Shown: positions 9,019 to 18,211, numbered from the stretch's first letter. The stretch: 64,000 nucleotides of DNA from Candidatus Thermodiscus eudorianus (GCA_015521085.1 WAOW01000005.1:62001-126000), one strand, 5' to 3'. Numbers and translations are program-made. The notes: a model not told the origin generated them from the letters alone.

Positions 9019-9632
9019 ACGACTGCAACCTTAAGCACCGAGACGATCAGGATCGCCAGGAGACCCATCCCGAGGGCTCTGAGTATAGAGTGAAGGGGGT
9101 TCTCGCCGCTCACCCTTGAAAGGTACCAGCCCAAAACACCCATCGACGCAAGCCCTACACCGAGAGAGGCGAGGTAAGCCGGGTATGGCAGGACTAGGCC
9201 CATGCTAGCCAGTATAAGCGGGAGGGCTATAAGAGAGGGAAATATCAGAGCTCCAAAACCGCTCCATAGGGCTACATATAATGGTATAAGCCTAGCTGCC
9301 TTCCAATGAATACTCCCTTTAAGAGTATGGGCCAGTTTGCGTTCGAGATCCTTGTACTCCTTGAGCCTCTCAGCCCTCTCAGACAGGTAGACTCCCAGCA
9401 TGGCGCTTATAGCGCCCATGGCTACGCCGCCGCCTATGATCCCCATGGCTAGTAGCTTCATATTGGCTTCTGGCCCGTATCCTCCTACGCTCACTCCCAG
9501 TGCCGCCACTATGCTATCTATGCTGTTGGTTATGAACATCCTCCTCGCTATCGATTTAACGTCGCTGTAGATTCTGGTCACGGTTCTTAGATCCTGTATA
9601 AGCCCTTTCAACTTCAACCTGGTCGATCTCAC
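9015..9632 (-). CDS. VIT1/CCC1-like integral membrane protein
   Basis: 205 residues with about five transmembrane helices. The N-terminal part, ARRMFITNSIDSIVAALGV (about 29-47), resembles the first helix of VIT1/CCC1 family iron/manganese transporters, with a cytosolic charged loop (about 84-110; SERAERLKEYKDLERKL) in the place of the family's metal-binding loop. Archaeal members are often described as TIGR00267 family proteins. The stop overlaps the convergent M20 peptidase gene by 4 nt. Metal transport is inferred from the family and is not certain for this small member. Confidence 0.65.
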   Translation of the reverse strand: MRSTRLKLKGLIQDLRTVTRIYSDVKSIARRMFITNSIDSIVAALGVSVGGYGPEANMKLLAMGIIGGGVAMGAISAMLGVYLSERAERLKEYKDLERKLAHTLKGSIHWKAARLIPLYVALWSGFGALIFPSLIALPLILASMGLVLPYPAYLASLGVGLASMGVLGWYLSRVSGENPLHSILRALGMGLLAILIVSVLKVAVV

Positions 9633-9700
9633 CCCCTGACACCGGGGCCGTGGCTCTCTAGATTACCGGTCTAAGAAATAATATGGGGTTGGCGTTTTGG

Positions 9701-9991
9701 TTATTTGACGCGTCTTCTCTGTTGTTTTTTAACTTTGGCTGGCAGAGGCCTTCCATATACTATCTCCCGGCTCCCATTCATTAGATCGTAGATCCTTAGC
9801 TTCCCGTTAACAGGCTTGATCAGTAGCTTCTCTACTATTATCTTAGTCCCACATACTGGGCATCGGTAGTATCTTGTAATCCTCCTGCCAGTAGAGTTTT
9901 TCTCGGCCTCCATCATGTATACCATTGGGACCTTGCATTTCGGGCAGAGCACCGATTCTTTCCCGTTCTTTGGCTCCATCTCCCTTGCCAC
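9701..9991 (-). CDS. Small zinc-ribbon protein, unknown function
   Basis: A 96-residue basic protein with one four-cysteine zinc ribbon: CPKC at about residues 17-20 and CPVC at about 44-47, separated by a strand-rich stretch, then a basic C-terminus ending KKQQRRR. This looks like a nucleic-acid-binding archaeal zinc ribbon. Nothing beyond that is recognised. It stands alone between the VIT-like gene and the CBS-domain gene. Confidence 0.65.
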   Translation of the reverse strand: MAREMEPKNGKESVLCPKCKVPMVYMMEAEKNSTGRRITRYYRCPVCGTKIIVEKLLIKPVNGKLRIYDLMNGSREIVYGRPLPAKVKKQQRRRVK

Positions 9992-10174
9992 CTCTCTTCA
10001 CTGTTGCCGGATCTTCCCTGTCCCCAAGTCAGCCTTCTAGCGTGGTCTCTGGGGCCTTACTACCTCTACTTAGAATACTAATACCCAGACCTTTATTATG
10101 TGTTGGGTTAAACAGACTCCTTTAGTAGGAGGTACTAGTATTACGTGAAGGCAGGTAAGGGAGGTGTATAATGC

Positions 10175-12043
10175 TTGAAGATATGGGAGGTAGCGCGGGA
10201 GGCTGCAGCCAAGGTACTGCCGAACGCGCCCCTCGCAAGAATACGCGCTATCTTCAGAGATACAGAGGAAAGGATAATACCAGTAATAAAAGATGAAAAA
10301 ACTAATAAATACTATGGCTTTTTAACACGAATCGAAGCAATCATACCAACAAGCACTAGAACGAATCTACGCGTCTCCGACGTCGCCCGCGAGTTCCCAC
10401 AACTAAACGTTGACATGAGTATCGACGAGGCCTTCAAAACCATGGAGGAGTTCAAAGTAGACGCGGCACCCGTAGTCGACCGCGATGGCAAACTCGTCGG
10501 CGTAGTTACACTAAGAGATATACTAGCTGCTTTCCTATCCAGAGAGTTCAAGCCGCTAGCAGAAACAGTCGCCGAGGCGATGACTGTAAAGGACCTAGAC
10601 GACTACATTGTCACCTCGGATACGCCGATTAACAAGGTATGGTCGAAGTTCGTGTTCAAAGGCATACCCGGCGTTGTAGTGGTGAGGAGTAAGGAGGAGC
10701 CTGTCCCTATCGGTGTTATAACGCCCTTCGACTTGATTAGGAAGGGTAGATGGAGGTTCCACAGAGAGATTAGAGCCGGGAAGATAGTAACCCCGGCCAA
10801 GGTTAGGAGGATCATGACCAGGGGAGTAGTCGTAGCCACGCCCGACACACCAATCGAGCAGGCAGCCAAGGTCATGGCGGATAATGACTTCTCCATAATA
10901 CCGGTGGTAGACGAGGAGGGGAAGATAGTCGGTATACTAACTCAGGCCGATGTAGTAAAGGTGTACATAGAAGGTGCAAAGCCCGGTAGAGTGCCTCGCA
11001 AGCCTCTACCACTACCGAAACCCGTTGCACCCGAAGAGAAGGTCTACTATAGGAGTGAGCAGAGCTTGATCCAGGAGGCTGTAACAAAGGCGCCCAAGGG
11101 AGTATACAAGGAGTTGGGAGTAGTAGCCGGCGACATAGCCAGGGAAGAGCTTCCATCCATAACTATAAACGATACCGTCGAGCACGCGAGGAAAGAAATG
11201 CTCAGGAGGAAGACAGACTATCTCTTGGTCGTAGACGAAGCTGGGAGGATAGTTGGAGTCGTCTCCAAGTGGAACATGTTGAAGGCCATCGCGCTGAAGG
11301 GACCGATATGGCGTAGGAGGATCTACGACAAGTTCTTCATAGACTTTGTCATGACAAAGGTGGTCCCACGGGTCAAAGCCAATGAGCCTGTTGAGAATGT
11401 CGCCCTGAAGATGTTGTCTAACAACGCGGAGGTCGCAATAGTAGAAGACGATGATGGAAACATAGTTGGATTCATTACAAAGGACGACTTGATAGAGGCC
11501 TATGCGAAGCACCAGGTAGGCAAGCTCTACGTAGAGAATGTAATGGTTCCCATAAAAACCGCGAGAGTACATCCACACCATAGCCTAGCGCATGCCATCA
11601 ACAAAATGACTACATTCATGCTCGACGCGCTAGTAGTCTCAGAAGGAGACAGAGTCTACGGTGTAATAAGCTCTAACAGACTCCCATTCATGGCATACGA
11701 AGACTCACTCATAGCAAGGAAGAGTAGGCGGCTAATATGGGTCAGGAGGCTCATAAAAGCTGGACCCAAGAAGGCCAGGTACGTCAAGGTCATGCCGCTA
11801 ATGGCCGCAGACGTTATGGTCCCAGTCAAGACACGGCTAACGCCAAAGGACACGGTGCTAAAGGCCATACAGGCGTTCAAAGAGGAAAACGTGGACGGGC
11901 TTCCTGTAGTAGACGAGGAAGGTCGGCTAGTAGGAATGGTGTCAAAGAACACGATCCTGAGAGAGATGGCACGCCACGCAAGAGTAGAAGCACTACCCGC
12001 GCCGACCATGGAGGAGAGGAGAGAAGCCCCGAAGCAAGGCTAA
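10175..12043 (+). CDS. Protein with four CBS-domain pairs (eight CBS motifs)
   Basis: 622 residues made almost only of CBS motifs: about 1-60 (weak), 65-120, 130-190, 208-270, 310-370, 383-440, 450-505 and 543-600. Repeats such as APVVDRDGKLVGVVTLRDIL, VDEEGKIVGILTQADV and PVVDEEGRLVGMVSKNTIL make the count clear. CBS pairs (Bateman modules) bind adenosine nucleotides or SAM and usually regulate a partner protein. No catalytic or DNA-binding domain is attached, so this looks like a stand-alone energy sensor. The start is TTG 10175 with the SD GGAGGTG at 10160-10166; the nearby ATG at 10171 is out of frame. Confidence 0.85.
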   Translation: MKIWEVAREAAAKVLPNAPLARIRAIFRDTEERIIPVIKDEKTNKYYGFLTRIEAIIPTSTRTNLRVSDVAREFPQLNVDMSIDEAFKTMEEFKVDAAPVVDRDGKLVGVVTLRDILAAFLSREFKPLAETVAEAMTVKDLDDYIVTSDTPINKVWSKFVFKGIPGVVVVRSKEEPVPIGVITPFDLIRKGRWRFHREIRAGKIVTPAKVRRIMTRGVVVATPDTPIEQAAKVMADNDFSIIPVVDEEGKIVGILTQADVVKVYIEGAKPGRVPRKPLPLPKPVAPEEKVYYRSEQSLIQEAVTKAPKGVYKELGVVAGDIAREELPSITINDTVEHARKEMLRRKTDYLLVVDEAGRIVGVVSKWNMLKAIALKGPIWRRRIYDKFFIDFVMTKVVPRVKANEPVENVALKMLSNNAEVAIVEDDDGNIVGFITKDDLIEAYAKHQVGKLYVENVMVPIKTARVHPHHSLAHAINKMTTFMLDALVVSEGDRVYGVISSNRLPFMAYEDSLIARKSRRLIWVRRLIKAGPKKARYVKVMPLMAADVMVPVKTRLTPKDTVLKAIQAFKEENVDGLPVVDEEGRLVGMVSKNTILREMARHARVEALPAPTMEERREAPKQG

Positions 12044-12328
12044 AAATAACACCTCTACCCGGGAACCCTCTACCCGGCTATGAAGATGGTGGAGCGACGC
12101 GGACCCAGTCCGGGATGAAGACCGACTTTCCTCAGAGCCCTCCAAACCTCACTCCAACTTCCAAATAGCCCGATACTCATAGACCTACCCCCCTCAGAGA
12201 TGCCAAAGCGTGCTGAGGCTTCCAGAGCCCGAATACCGATCGATCTCGACTACGCTACCCGGATGGTTAGCCGTGCACAGAATAGTTCGTTGCGTGGAGA
12301 ACTCATGTGTAGGTAGCTTTCATTGGAT

Positions 12329-12405
<77 letters not shown>

Positions 12406-12460
12406 AGGTGCCAAGCGCCCGTCCCGTCATGGGTATTACTACGGGATGGGGATTTATCTT

Positions 12461-13708
12461 CTACGCTTTCCCATGGAGGTACTCTATTTGCTCGGGGGTA
12501 AGCTTATCTATATCAATGCCCATCGTCTCTAGTTTCAGCCTCGCGACCAGCTCATCCTGGTCCCTAGATACATTATAGACCCTCCTCTCAAGCCTCGACG
12601 CGTTTTCCTTCAGGTACAATAGCGAGAGTGCTTGATTCGCGAAGCTCATGTCCATGACCTCGCTCGGGTGGCCCTCGGCAGCGACTAGATTGACGAGCCT
12701 GCCCTCGGCCAACAGGTAAAGCCTCCTACCATCAGCTAGTCTATACTCGGTGACATACCTCCTAAGATCTCGCTTAGACACCGCCACCTCCTCCAGCTCC
12801 CTCACATTTATCTCGACGTTGAAGTGGCCCGCATTGGCTAATACCGCGCCATCCCTCATCTTGAGGAAATGCCCTCGCCTAATCACGTCCCTGTTACTCG
12901 TGGCTGTGACGAAGATCTCACCTATCTCTGCCGCCTTATCCATGGGCATGACCTCGAATCCATCCATGACGGCTTCTAACGCCCTGATGGGATCGACCTC
13001 TGTCACAATGACCCTTGCACCCATTCCCTTGAGCCTCATTGCTATGCCACGGCCAACCCATCCATAGCCTGCAACTACCGCCTTCCTTCCCGCTAGCAAT
13101 ATGTTGGTGGCCCGGAGGATCCCGTCTATCGTGCTCTGCCCGGTACCATACCTGTTATCGAAGAGATACTTTGTCATCGCATTATTCACGGCTATAATCG
13201 GGTATAGGAGCTTACCCTCCCTCTCAAGGGCCCTCTCCCTCAACACCCCAGTAGTTGTCTCTTCCGTGCCCCCGAGGACCCCCTCAGCCACATCCCTCCT
13301 CTTCTCGTGTAGATAGACATGTAGATCTCCCCCGTCATCCACTGCCAGGTGAGGACGTACTCCCGCGACCTTGTCGATAGCCCAGAAGTACTCCTCCGTC
13401 GACATGCCCCTCCACGCGAACACGTTTATCCCGTCCTCGACAAGCGCCGCCGCGACATCGTCCTGCGTGGACAAGGGGTTGCTCGCAGCTAGGTAAACCT
13501 CTGCCCCCCAGGCCTTTAGGGTACGCGCTAGGACCGCTGTCTCCTTGGTCACATGCAGTACCATCGACACCTTATAGCCCGACAGAGGCCTCTCTCCCTC
13601 GTACCTTCTCCTCAACTCTACTACAACCGGCATATGGGCCTCTGCCCACTCGATCTTCCTCCAACCCTCACCAGACAATGAGGGGTCACGAATCCTATAC
13701 TCCACCAC
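12461..13708 (-). CDS. ahcY: S-adenosylhomocysteinase
   Basis: NAD-dependent hydrolysis of S-adenosylhomocysteine to adenosine and homocysteine, which clears the product inhibitor of methyltransferases. Visible are the substrate-binding region [13 protein letters not shown] and [13 protein letters not shown] (about 52-90), the lysine/aspartate active-site stretch [12 protein letters not shown] (about 173-184), and the NAD Rossmann motif [11 protein letters not shown] (about 212-222). The C-terminus ends EYLHGKA and lacks the longer eukaryotic tail, as usual for archaeal and thermophilic forms. 415 residues is normal. Homocysteine made here could feed the MetE-like proteins at 31.2-33.2 kb. 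Confidence 0.96.
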   Translation of the reverse strand: MVEYRIRDPSLSGEGWRKIEWAEAHMPVVVELRRRYEGERPLSGYKVSMVLHVTKETAVLARTLKAWGAEVYLAASNPLSTQDDVAAALVEDGINVFAWRGMSTEEYFWAIDKVAGVRPHLAVDDGGDLHVYLHEKRRDVAEGVLGGTEETTTGVLRERALEREGKLLYPIIAVNNAMTKYLFDNRYGTGQSTIDGILRATNILLAGRKAVVAGYGWVGRGIAMRLKGMGARVIVTEVDPIRALEAVMDGFEVMPMDKAAEIGEIFVTATSNRDVIRRGHFLKMRDGAVLANAGHFNVEINVRELEEVAVSKRDLRRYVTEYRLADGRRLYLLAEGRLVNLVAAEGHPSEVMDMSFANQALSLLYLKENASRLERRVYNVSRDQDELVARLKLETMGIDIDKLTPEQIEYLHGKA

Positions 13709-13802
13709 GCTACGACACCTTCAGATACGCTGATACCCGGGATTAATCAAAATAAATAACACGCTGGCTAGGCACTCGATGAGCCCGGACTGGTGCTTTG
13801 GA

Positions 13803-14150
13803 ATGGGTAGGAGGAGGAAGAGGAGGAAGAGGATAGTAAAGAAGCGTACACTGCCGCCGAGATACTTCCAGTGCCCCCGATGCGGTAGCATGACCCTCAC
13901 GGTGGACTTTAAGAAGAGTGGAGAGCCCAGGACCAAGCTAGCCATAGTCCGCTGTGGCACATGTGGCCTCTACTGCGAGCTCAAGGTTCCTGACGTGTTT
14001 GATAGGGTTGATGTTTACAACAAGATCGTTGACATGGTATACGAGGACCGGCTAGAGGAGTGCTCGCAGGGAGAGTCTGGAGGAGAGGAAGTGGTAGAGT
14101 ATGAAGGGGAAGCTTCTGAACTGGCTGAAGGAGAAGAGGAGGAAGAGTAG
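13803..14150 (+). CDS. Elf1-like transcription elongation factor
   Basis: A small zinc-ribbon protein related to eukaryotic Elf1, which works with RNA polymerase during elongation. It begins with the basic stretch MGRRRKRRKR and carries CPRC (about 24-27) and CGTC (about 51-54) around a beta-rich core, then an acidic tail ending in five to six glutamates. ATG 13803 fits the usual N-terminus; an in-frame ATG at 13779 is also possible since a TATA-like element (about 13749-13757) would place the start of transcription there. The 3' end overlaps the GGGP synthase gene by 50 nt, so the two are co-transcribed. Confidence 0.85.
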   Translation: MGRRRKRRKRIVKKRTLPPRYFQCPRCGSMTLTVDFKKSGEPRTKLAIVRCGTCGLYCELKVPDVFDRVDVYNKIVDMVYEDRLEECSQGESGGEEVVEYEGEASELAEGEEEEE

Positions 14151-14850
14151 ACTACACTTCACACTAATCGACCCAGACAAGGACTCCCCCGCGTCGGCCC
14201 TGGAGAGGGCTAAGAGGGCCAGGGATGCGGGTACCGATGCCATACTAGTAGGGGGCTCCACGGGAGTCCACGAGCCTGCCCTGTCAAAGACCGTCGAGGC
14301 GGTGAAGAACGCGGGGCTACCAGTCATATTATTCCCAGGCAACCTCAATGGGCTGACGCCGAAAGCCGATGCAGTCCTATTCATGACCCTCCTGAACAGC
14401 GAAGACGTATACTATCTCTCAGGCGTGCAGGTCCAGGCCGCGCCACTAGTGCTCAAGATGGAGCTCGAACCCATACCCACGGCATACATTATAGTCGGAT
14501 ACGGGGGCGCCGCCGGATACATAGGGAGGGCCAGGCCAATACCCTACGAGCACCCAGAACTCGTCGCCATCCACGCCCTCGCTGGAGCCATGATGGGTGC
14601 AGAAGTGATATACCTGGAGGCTGGAAGCGGTGCGCCCAACCCGGTCCCCCCAGAAGCCGTATCCTACACTAAGAGTCTACTAGTCCAGGCTGGGCTAGGC
14701 CCCCTGCTCCTAGTCGGGGGCGGGGTGAGGGACCCCCAGACGGCTAGGGAACTCGCATCCGCCGGGGCAGACGGGCTCGTAACAGGGACCCTTGCAGAGA
14801 AGAGGCCGGAGATGCTAGAGGAGGTAATAGGAGCTTTCAAGAAGGGCTAG
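14101..14850 (+). CDS. Geranylgeranylglyceryl phosphate synthase
   Basis: It makes the first ether bond of archaeal membrane lipids, joining geranylgeranyl diphosphate to sn-glycerol-1-phosphate. The TIM-barrel family motifs are all present: HFTLIDPDK (about 20-28), LVGGSTGV (about 49-56), YLEAGSGA (about 171-178), and the phosphate-binding LLVGGGVRDP (about 203-212) followed by GADGLVTGT. 249 residues is typical. It starts inside the Elf1 gene and its stop overlaps the convergent MazG gene by 4 nt. Confidence 0.95.
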   Translation: MKGKLLNWLKEKRRKSRLHFTLIDPDKDSPASALERAKRARDAGTDAILVGGSTGVHEPALSKTVEAVKNAGLPVILFPGNLNGLTPKADAVLFMTLLNSEDVYYLSGVQVQAAPLVLKMELEPIPTAYIIVGYGGAAGYIGRARPIPYEHPELVAIHALAGAMMGAEVIYLEAGSGAPNPVPPEAVSYTKSLLVQAGLGPLLLVGGGVRDPQTARELASAGADGLVTGTLAEKRPEMLEEVIGAFKKG

Positions 14851-15152
14851 GAGGGTCCCTCGCGGCATCCAGCTAATTTAATGTCGAGACCGTACTTCGA
14901 GAGCACGGCGTCCTCAACGTCCACGCCCACCAGGTTCGCTATGCTGATAGTCCAGGCCAACACGTCTGCCACCTCCTCCCTAATCCTCTCGGGCCTCCCA
15001 CTCCTAAGGGCCTCGGCGAGCTCGCCGACCTCCTCCACGAGCCACGAAAACGTCTCGAAGAGACCCCTCTCCCTATCCCTCTCAAGGTACGAAGCCCTCA
15101 TAGCCTCCGCAAAGCATCTCAGGGTCAGGGCCAATACGTCGACACCCAGCAA
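14847..15152 (-). CDS. MazG-family nucleotide pyrophosphohydrolase
   Basis: 101 residues with the all-alpha NTP pyrophosphatase signature: the metal-binding E-E-x-x-E motif in WLVEEVGELAEAL (about 37-49) and the second acidic motif in REEVADVLAW (about 58-67). These single-domain MazG proteins hydrolyse dNTPs or NTPs to monophosphates, most likely for nucleotide-pool cleaning. It converges with the GGGP synthase gene and diverges from the Sec61-beta gene. Confidence 0.9.
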   Translation of the reverse strand: MLGVDVLALTLRCFAEAMRASYLERDRERGLFETFSWLVEEVGELAEALRSGRPERIREEVADVLAWTISIANLVGVDVEDAVLSKYGLDIKLAGCREGPS

Positions 15153-15218
15153 CGGTATGCCCGGTTAAGTTAATTTAGCCTCCTCAACCAACCCTTGGAA
15201 ACCCGGGGTGTACAGGCT

Positions 15219-15380
15219 ATGGCAAAGAAGAGGAAGAGGGAAGGCGGCCCCATGAGCGCCGCGGGACTAATAGCCTTCTACGATGAATACGAGGGCAAGA
15301 TAAAGATGAGCCCCACGACCCTCGTCCTGGCATCAACCATCTTCGCCGCCATAGTAGTCATCGCCCACATGATCTTCTAG
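15219..15380 (+). CDS. Preprotein translocase subunit Sec61-beta/SecG
   Basis: A 53-residue tail-anchored subunit of the archaeal Sec61/SecY channel. It has a basic start (MAKKRKREGG), a conserved loop AAGLIAFYDEY, the segment KMSPTTLV just before the membrane, and one C-terminal transmembrane helix (about 34-52). ATG 15219 is chosen over the in-frame 15195 ATG because the family starts with the basic stretch. Its last 48 nt overlap the convergent SWIM-type gene. Confidence 0.88.
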   Translation: MAKKRKREGGPMSAAGLIAFYDEYEGKIKMSPTTLVLASTIFAAIVVIAHMIF

Positions 15381-15686
15381 AGCCAACATCCTCCTAACCA
15401 TAACAGCCAGGCCCCCAGTCAACACCTCCCACACAATAGCCGCCACGTCCCCTGGACTCAGAGACCCCGAGAGGTCCCTGAAACGCCCCTCCCTCAACGC
15501 TATCCTAACCGCATAGACATGCGTGCAGCCAGCGACCCCCCTCCTACTAGTCCTCATCGTGAACCCGGGGCAACTACAGTAATGGCCGTCGACTAGCAGG
15601 TAATCCCCGTGATCGCCCAGGTACACCATCAAGGGAGGGTCCCTCCACAAGCGGACGAACCTGTTAGAGTAGGCCAGGGCCCTCAC
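15333..15686 (-). CDS. SWIM-type zinc-finger protein
   Basis: A 117-residue protein with the SWIM motif C-x-C ... C-x-H (HYCSCPGF, then AGCTHVYAVR, about 36-62), a zinc finger seen in small archaeal proteins linked to DNA metabolism and in SWI2/SNF2 and MuDR proteins. The start is GTG 15686. The frame is open for a further 26 codons upstream but has no ATG, GTG or TTG there. It lies downstream of rpiA with a gap of 52 nt and overlaps the convergent Sec61-beta gene. Confidence 0.65.
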   Translation of the reverse strand: MRALAYSNRFVRLWRDPPLMVYLGDHGDYLLVDGHYCSCPGFTMRTSRRGVAGCTHVYAVRIALREGRFRDLSGSLSPGDVAAIVWEVLTGGLAVMVRRMLALEDHVGDDYYGGEDG

Positions 15687-15738
15687 CTTCTCGGCCCACT
15701 GGCCTGGGGGGTCCGAGGACAGGAGCTCTTCTACGGAC

Positions 15739-16362
15739 TCATAGGGTGTGGGGTCGCTCGAACCTTAACACCTCCCATCCACAATCGTCCCGGCCGACCA
15801 CGACGTAATCAGTATAGCCTATGAAGAGGCCCGTCTCGACCACACCCGGTATACTGCGTAGGAACCCCTCAACCTCCAGAGGGTCCCTCAGGGGACCCGT
15901 GTGGACATCCACGATGACCCCTCCCCAGTCGCTGATCACAGGACCATCCTTGCCGCCACCAGTCCGTGGAGCGGTATCGGGGAACCTCCTACGTATAGCC
16001 TCGACCACGGGGGTTAACGCGTCCCTCACGACCTCGACCGGGATCGGCCTCCTGGAGCCCAGCCTGGGGACGAGCTTCTCCCCCGTGACTATGAATATGT
16101 TCAGCCTACTCCTACTAGCCAGTATCTTCTCCCCGAGGAGCGCCGCCCCCCGGCCCTTGACCAGGTTGCCCCTCGGATCCACCTCGTCGGCTCCATCGAT
16201 ATAGACGTCTAGTACCGGGGCTACGCTGGGATGCACCGGGGCATAACCCCTATCAGCCAGCATCAACGCCGAGGCCAGGCTCGACGAGGCTACCACGGAG
16301 GGTTTTATGCCCGTAGAGGGGAGCACCTCTATCAGCTGGGCGACAGTGGACCCCGTGCCCAC
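15739..16362 (-). CDS. rpiA: Ribose-5-phosphate isomerase A (true start upstream and unclear)
   Basis: It interconverts ribose-5-phosphate and ribulose-5-phosphate. The family core is clear: GTGSTVAQ (phosphate loop), YIDGADEVDP (about 53-62), KGRGAALLGEK (about 69-79), and GGGKDGPVISD. GTG 16362 is the first usable start codon, but it removes the N-terminal helix that all RpiA proteins have. The same frame continues upstream with a good match to that helix (KRAAALGALQLVSDLGVE and then RIGV), with no ATG, GTG or TTG before the stop at 16555. A CTG at 16447-16449 sits where the family start is expected. Either a rare start codon is used or there is a local sequence error. Confidence 0.85.
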   Translation of the reverse strand: MGTGSTVAQLIEVLPSTGIKPSVVASSSLASALMLADRGYAPVHPSVAPVLDVYIDGADEVDPRGNLVKGRGAALLGEKILASRSRLNIFIVTGEKLVPRLGSRRPIPVEVVRDALTPVVEAIRRRFPDTAPRTGGGKDGPVISDWGGVIVDVHTGPLRDPLEVEGFLRSIPGVVETGLFIGYTDYVVVGRDDCGWEVLRFERPHTL

Positions 16363-16510
16363 GCCGATTCTCTCGACTTCTACGCCTAGATCACTGACAA
16401 GCTGCAGAGCTCCTAGCGCGGCCGCCCTCTTAGCGTTGCAACCCTCCAGGACAACGCACCCACGTCTACCACGTATTCCCCCCGGGATATTATTGTGGGC
16501 GTCTACACGG

Positions 16511-16794
16511 CTCCAGTGGAAACGGAGGGGTCCTTTTATATCCCACGCTCCAGGCTAATGCCACCCCCTCGCCCCACCAGTTCCACTGGATCCTACTCCC
16601 CCTTGTTGCGAGGACCGGACACCACATATAAATAATTATTTTTCATATCATATATTCATTTATACTCATTATGCAAACATCATAAACAACAGCCACGAAA
16701 AGCATCGGTCAACGCAATCAATCTCAACAATTCTCCACTTGAAGGCAGGGGGTCCCCCCGCTAATACCCTCATGCTCCACTTGAAACAGGGGGG
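16511..16794. other. Probable replication origin (ORB boxes plus AT-rich core)
   Basis: Four copies of a sequence like the archaeal origin recognition box (CCAGTGGAAAC or CCACTTGAAAC followed by a run of G) surround an AT-rich stretch. The copies are at 16511-16530 (plus), 16572-16590 (minus), 16733-16752 (plus) and 16775-16794 (plus). The AT-rich core, a likely duplex-unwinding element, lies at about 16621-16692. ORB boxes are bound by Orc1/Cdc6; such a gene is encoded at 36025-37266, about 20 kb away rather than adjacent. The last box overlaps the 3' end of tiaS. The similarity to the ORB consensus is from memory; function is inferred from layout. Confidence 0.65.
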
Positions 16795-18182
16795 TTGTAA
16801 ACCAATGGTTTACAATACTCCCACCCATAGGAGAGTGGAGGAGGCTCAGCTTCCTGGCTGACAACACACTCCACAGGCATCGAGGCGGGGGTCCCTCCTC
16901 CCACGGCTGGCTCCCACCAGTTGTACTTGGTGAGATGCCTAGCCGACGAGACGGGAGGGGTGTACCGGCCTGGTGTGAGTGGTCGAGGGACCCTCACCCT
17001 GACTGGCCTGGCACGGGGATCCCTATACCCGCATCTCTCGCACCGGTACCCCTTCCCTTTCCCCATACTCTTCATGCGGGACCCGCACCTAGGACACCTA
17101 GGGGCCAGGTATACTTCCTCGCTGGCTAGCCTATAGACGACCAATACGTCGACTGCTATAGTGTTCCCCCTGCTCCTGGGCACGACCCCGCCCTCGACCC
17201 CGATGAGGTCGCCCTCCACCAGCATCCGGGCCACTTCCCGCAGAGGGCCTGTTTCCCTGTAGAAGGCTAGAGGGACCCTCCCCCACTGGGCGTCGAGCTC
17301 TACGATCACGTGGCCTCCGGGGAGCTCTCTAGGCCTCTTAGCTACTACACCCCTGAGCTTGACGTAGTTGTAGGGTCTGAGGGGGACCCTCAGGGGACCC
17401 GCCCCCGTGTGTTGGTTCGTCCTGTAGAGCACCCAGCCAGCGGGCTCCTCGCATAACAGCCTCGAAGCCTTTCCAAGGCATGTAGGCTCGGCCCCCCGGA
17501 AGCCTATGAGCACGGGGTCGGGCCCCCCGGGGGCGGCTACTAGCTTGCCAGTGACCAGGTCGTAGTTGGCATATTCGCACGGGGGCAGTTTGGCCTCGTC
17601 CATGGGATCGCCTCTCACGCATCGATCCTCTCCAAGCTTCTCTACGCGCCTGTATGCTATGAGCTCGAACGTGTAGGGGTCCCAGGGCGCCAGAGCCGCC
17701 AGCGAGAGGATGGCGCCGACGAGCCCGCTACCTCTCCTCGCTGTTATGCCTAGTCTAGCCGCTGCTTCCTCGGCCAGCTCTACAGGTATGAATTCCCTCC
17801 TACCCCTGTGGTAGAGGATTCTGAGTAGAGGGACCCTCCAGGGCTCTGTTCCCCTGTAGAGCGCGAGCCCGGGCGACTTGCCGGGGGCTTTTACAGGCAT
17901 GTAGCCGTCGATTACCCCGTTGATCATCTCGTAGAGATCCTCATAGTCTAGCCTCGTGTATCCTCTTATGACTACTGCCGCGTTGCCCCGGGTCTTCCTG
18001 GGGACCACGGGGTTGAGCCTCACGAGTAGGGGATAGTCTGCCAGTACCACGTGGTCCCGCAGCCTTGAGAGGATGATCCATGCTAGGTGCGTGGTGCACC
18101 CGCCCCAGGGGGTGTCGGAGTCGTCAATGGCTATGGTGAAGGGGTGTGGGAAAGAATCCGGGTTTGCCGTGGGAGTCGTCAA
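16770..18182 (-). CDS. tiaS: tRNA(Ile2) 2-agmatinylcytidine synthetase TiaS
   Basis: This enzyme couples agmatine to C34 of tRNA-Ile(CAU) using ATP, so that it reads AUA as isoleucine. The N-terminal kinase-like domain shows AIDDSDTPWGGCTTHLAW (about 18-35), which holds the catalytic aspartates. An OB-fold domain lies in the middle (about 275-345), and a C-terminal zinc ribbon has CPRCG and CERCG (about 368-388). 470 residues fits the upper end of the family. Agmatine could come from the arginine decarboxylase at 7224-7601. Its extreme 3' end contains an ORB-like box and a 21-nt near-perfect palindrome (16795-16815). Confidence 0.93.
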   Translation of the reverse strand: MTTPTANPDSFPHPFTIAIDDSDTPWGGCTTHLAWIILSRLRDHVVLADYPLLVRLNPVVPRKTRGNAAVVIRGYTRLDYEDLYEMINGVIDGYMPVKAPGKSPGLALYRGTEPWRVPLLRILYHRGRREFIPVELAEEAAARLGITARRGSGLVGAILSLAALAPWDPYTFELIAYRRVEKLGEDRCVRGDPMDEAKLPPCEYANYDLVTGKLVAAPGGPDPVLIGFRGAEPTCLGKASRLLCEEPAGWVLYRTNQHTGAGPLRVPLRPYNYVKLRGVVAKRPRELPGGHVIVELDAQWGRVPLAFYRETGPLREVARMLVEGDLIGVEGGVVPRSRGNTIAVDVLVVYRLASEEVYLAPRCPRCGSRMKSMGKGKGYRCERCGYRDPRARPVRVRVPRPLTPGRYTPPVSSARHLTKYNWWEPAVGGGTPASMPVECVVSQEAEPPPLSYGWEYCKPLVYNPPVSSGA

Positions 18183-18211
18183 TCCCGGCGACCGGGGGAT
18201 CTACTAGGAGG

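Noticed and set aside
16733-16794. Two direct repeats of CTCCACTTGAA as a possible CRISPR
   Set aside because: Only two copies in this orientation, 42 nt apart, one inside tiaS, and no cas genes. They fit origin boxes better.
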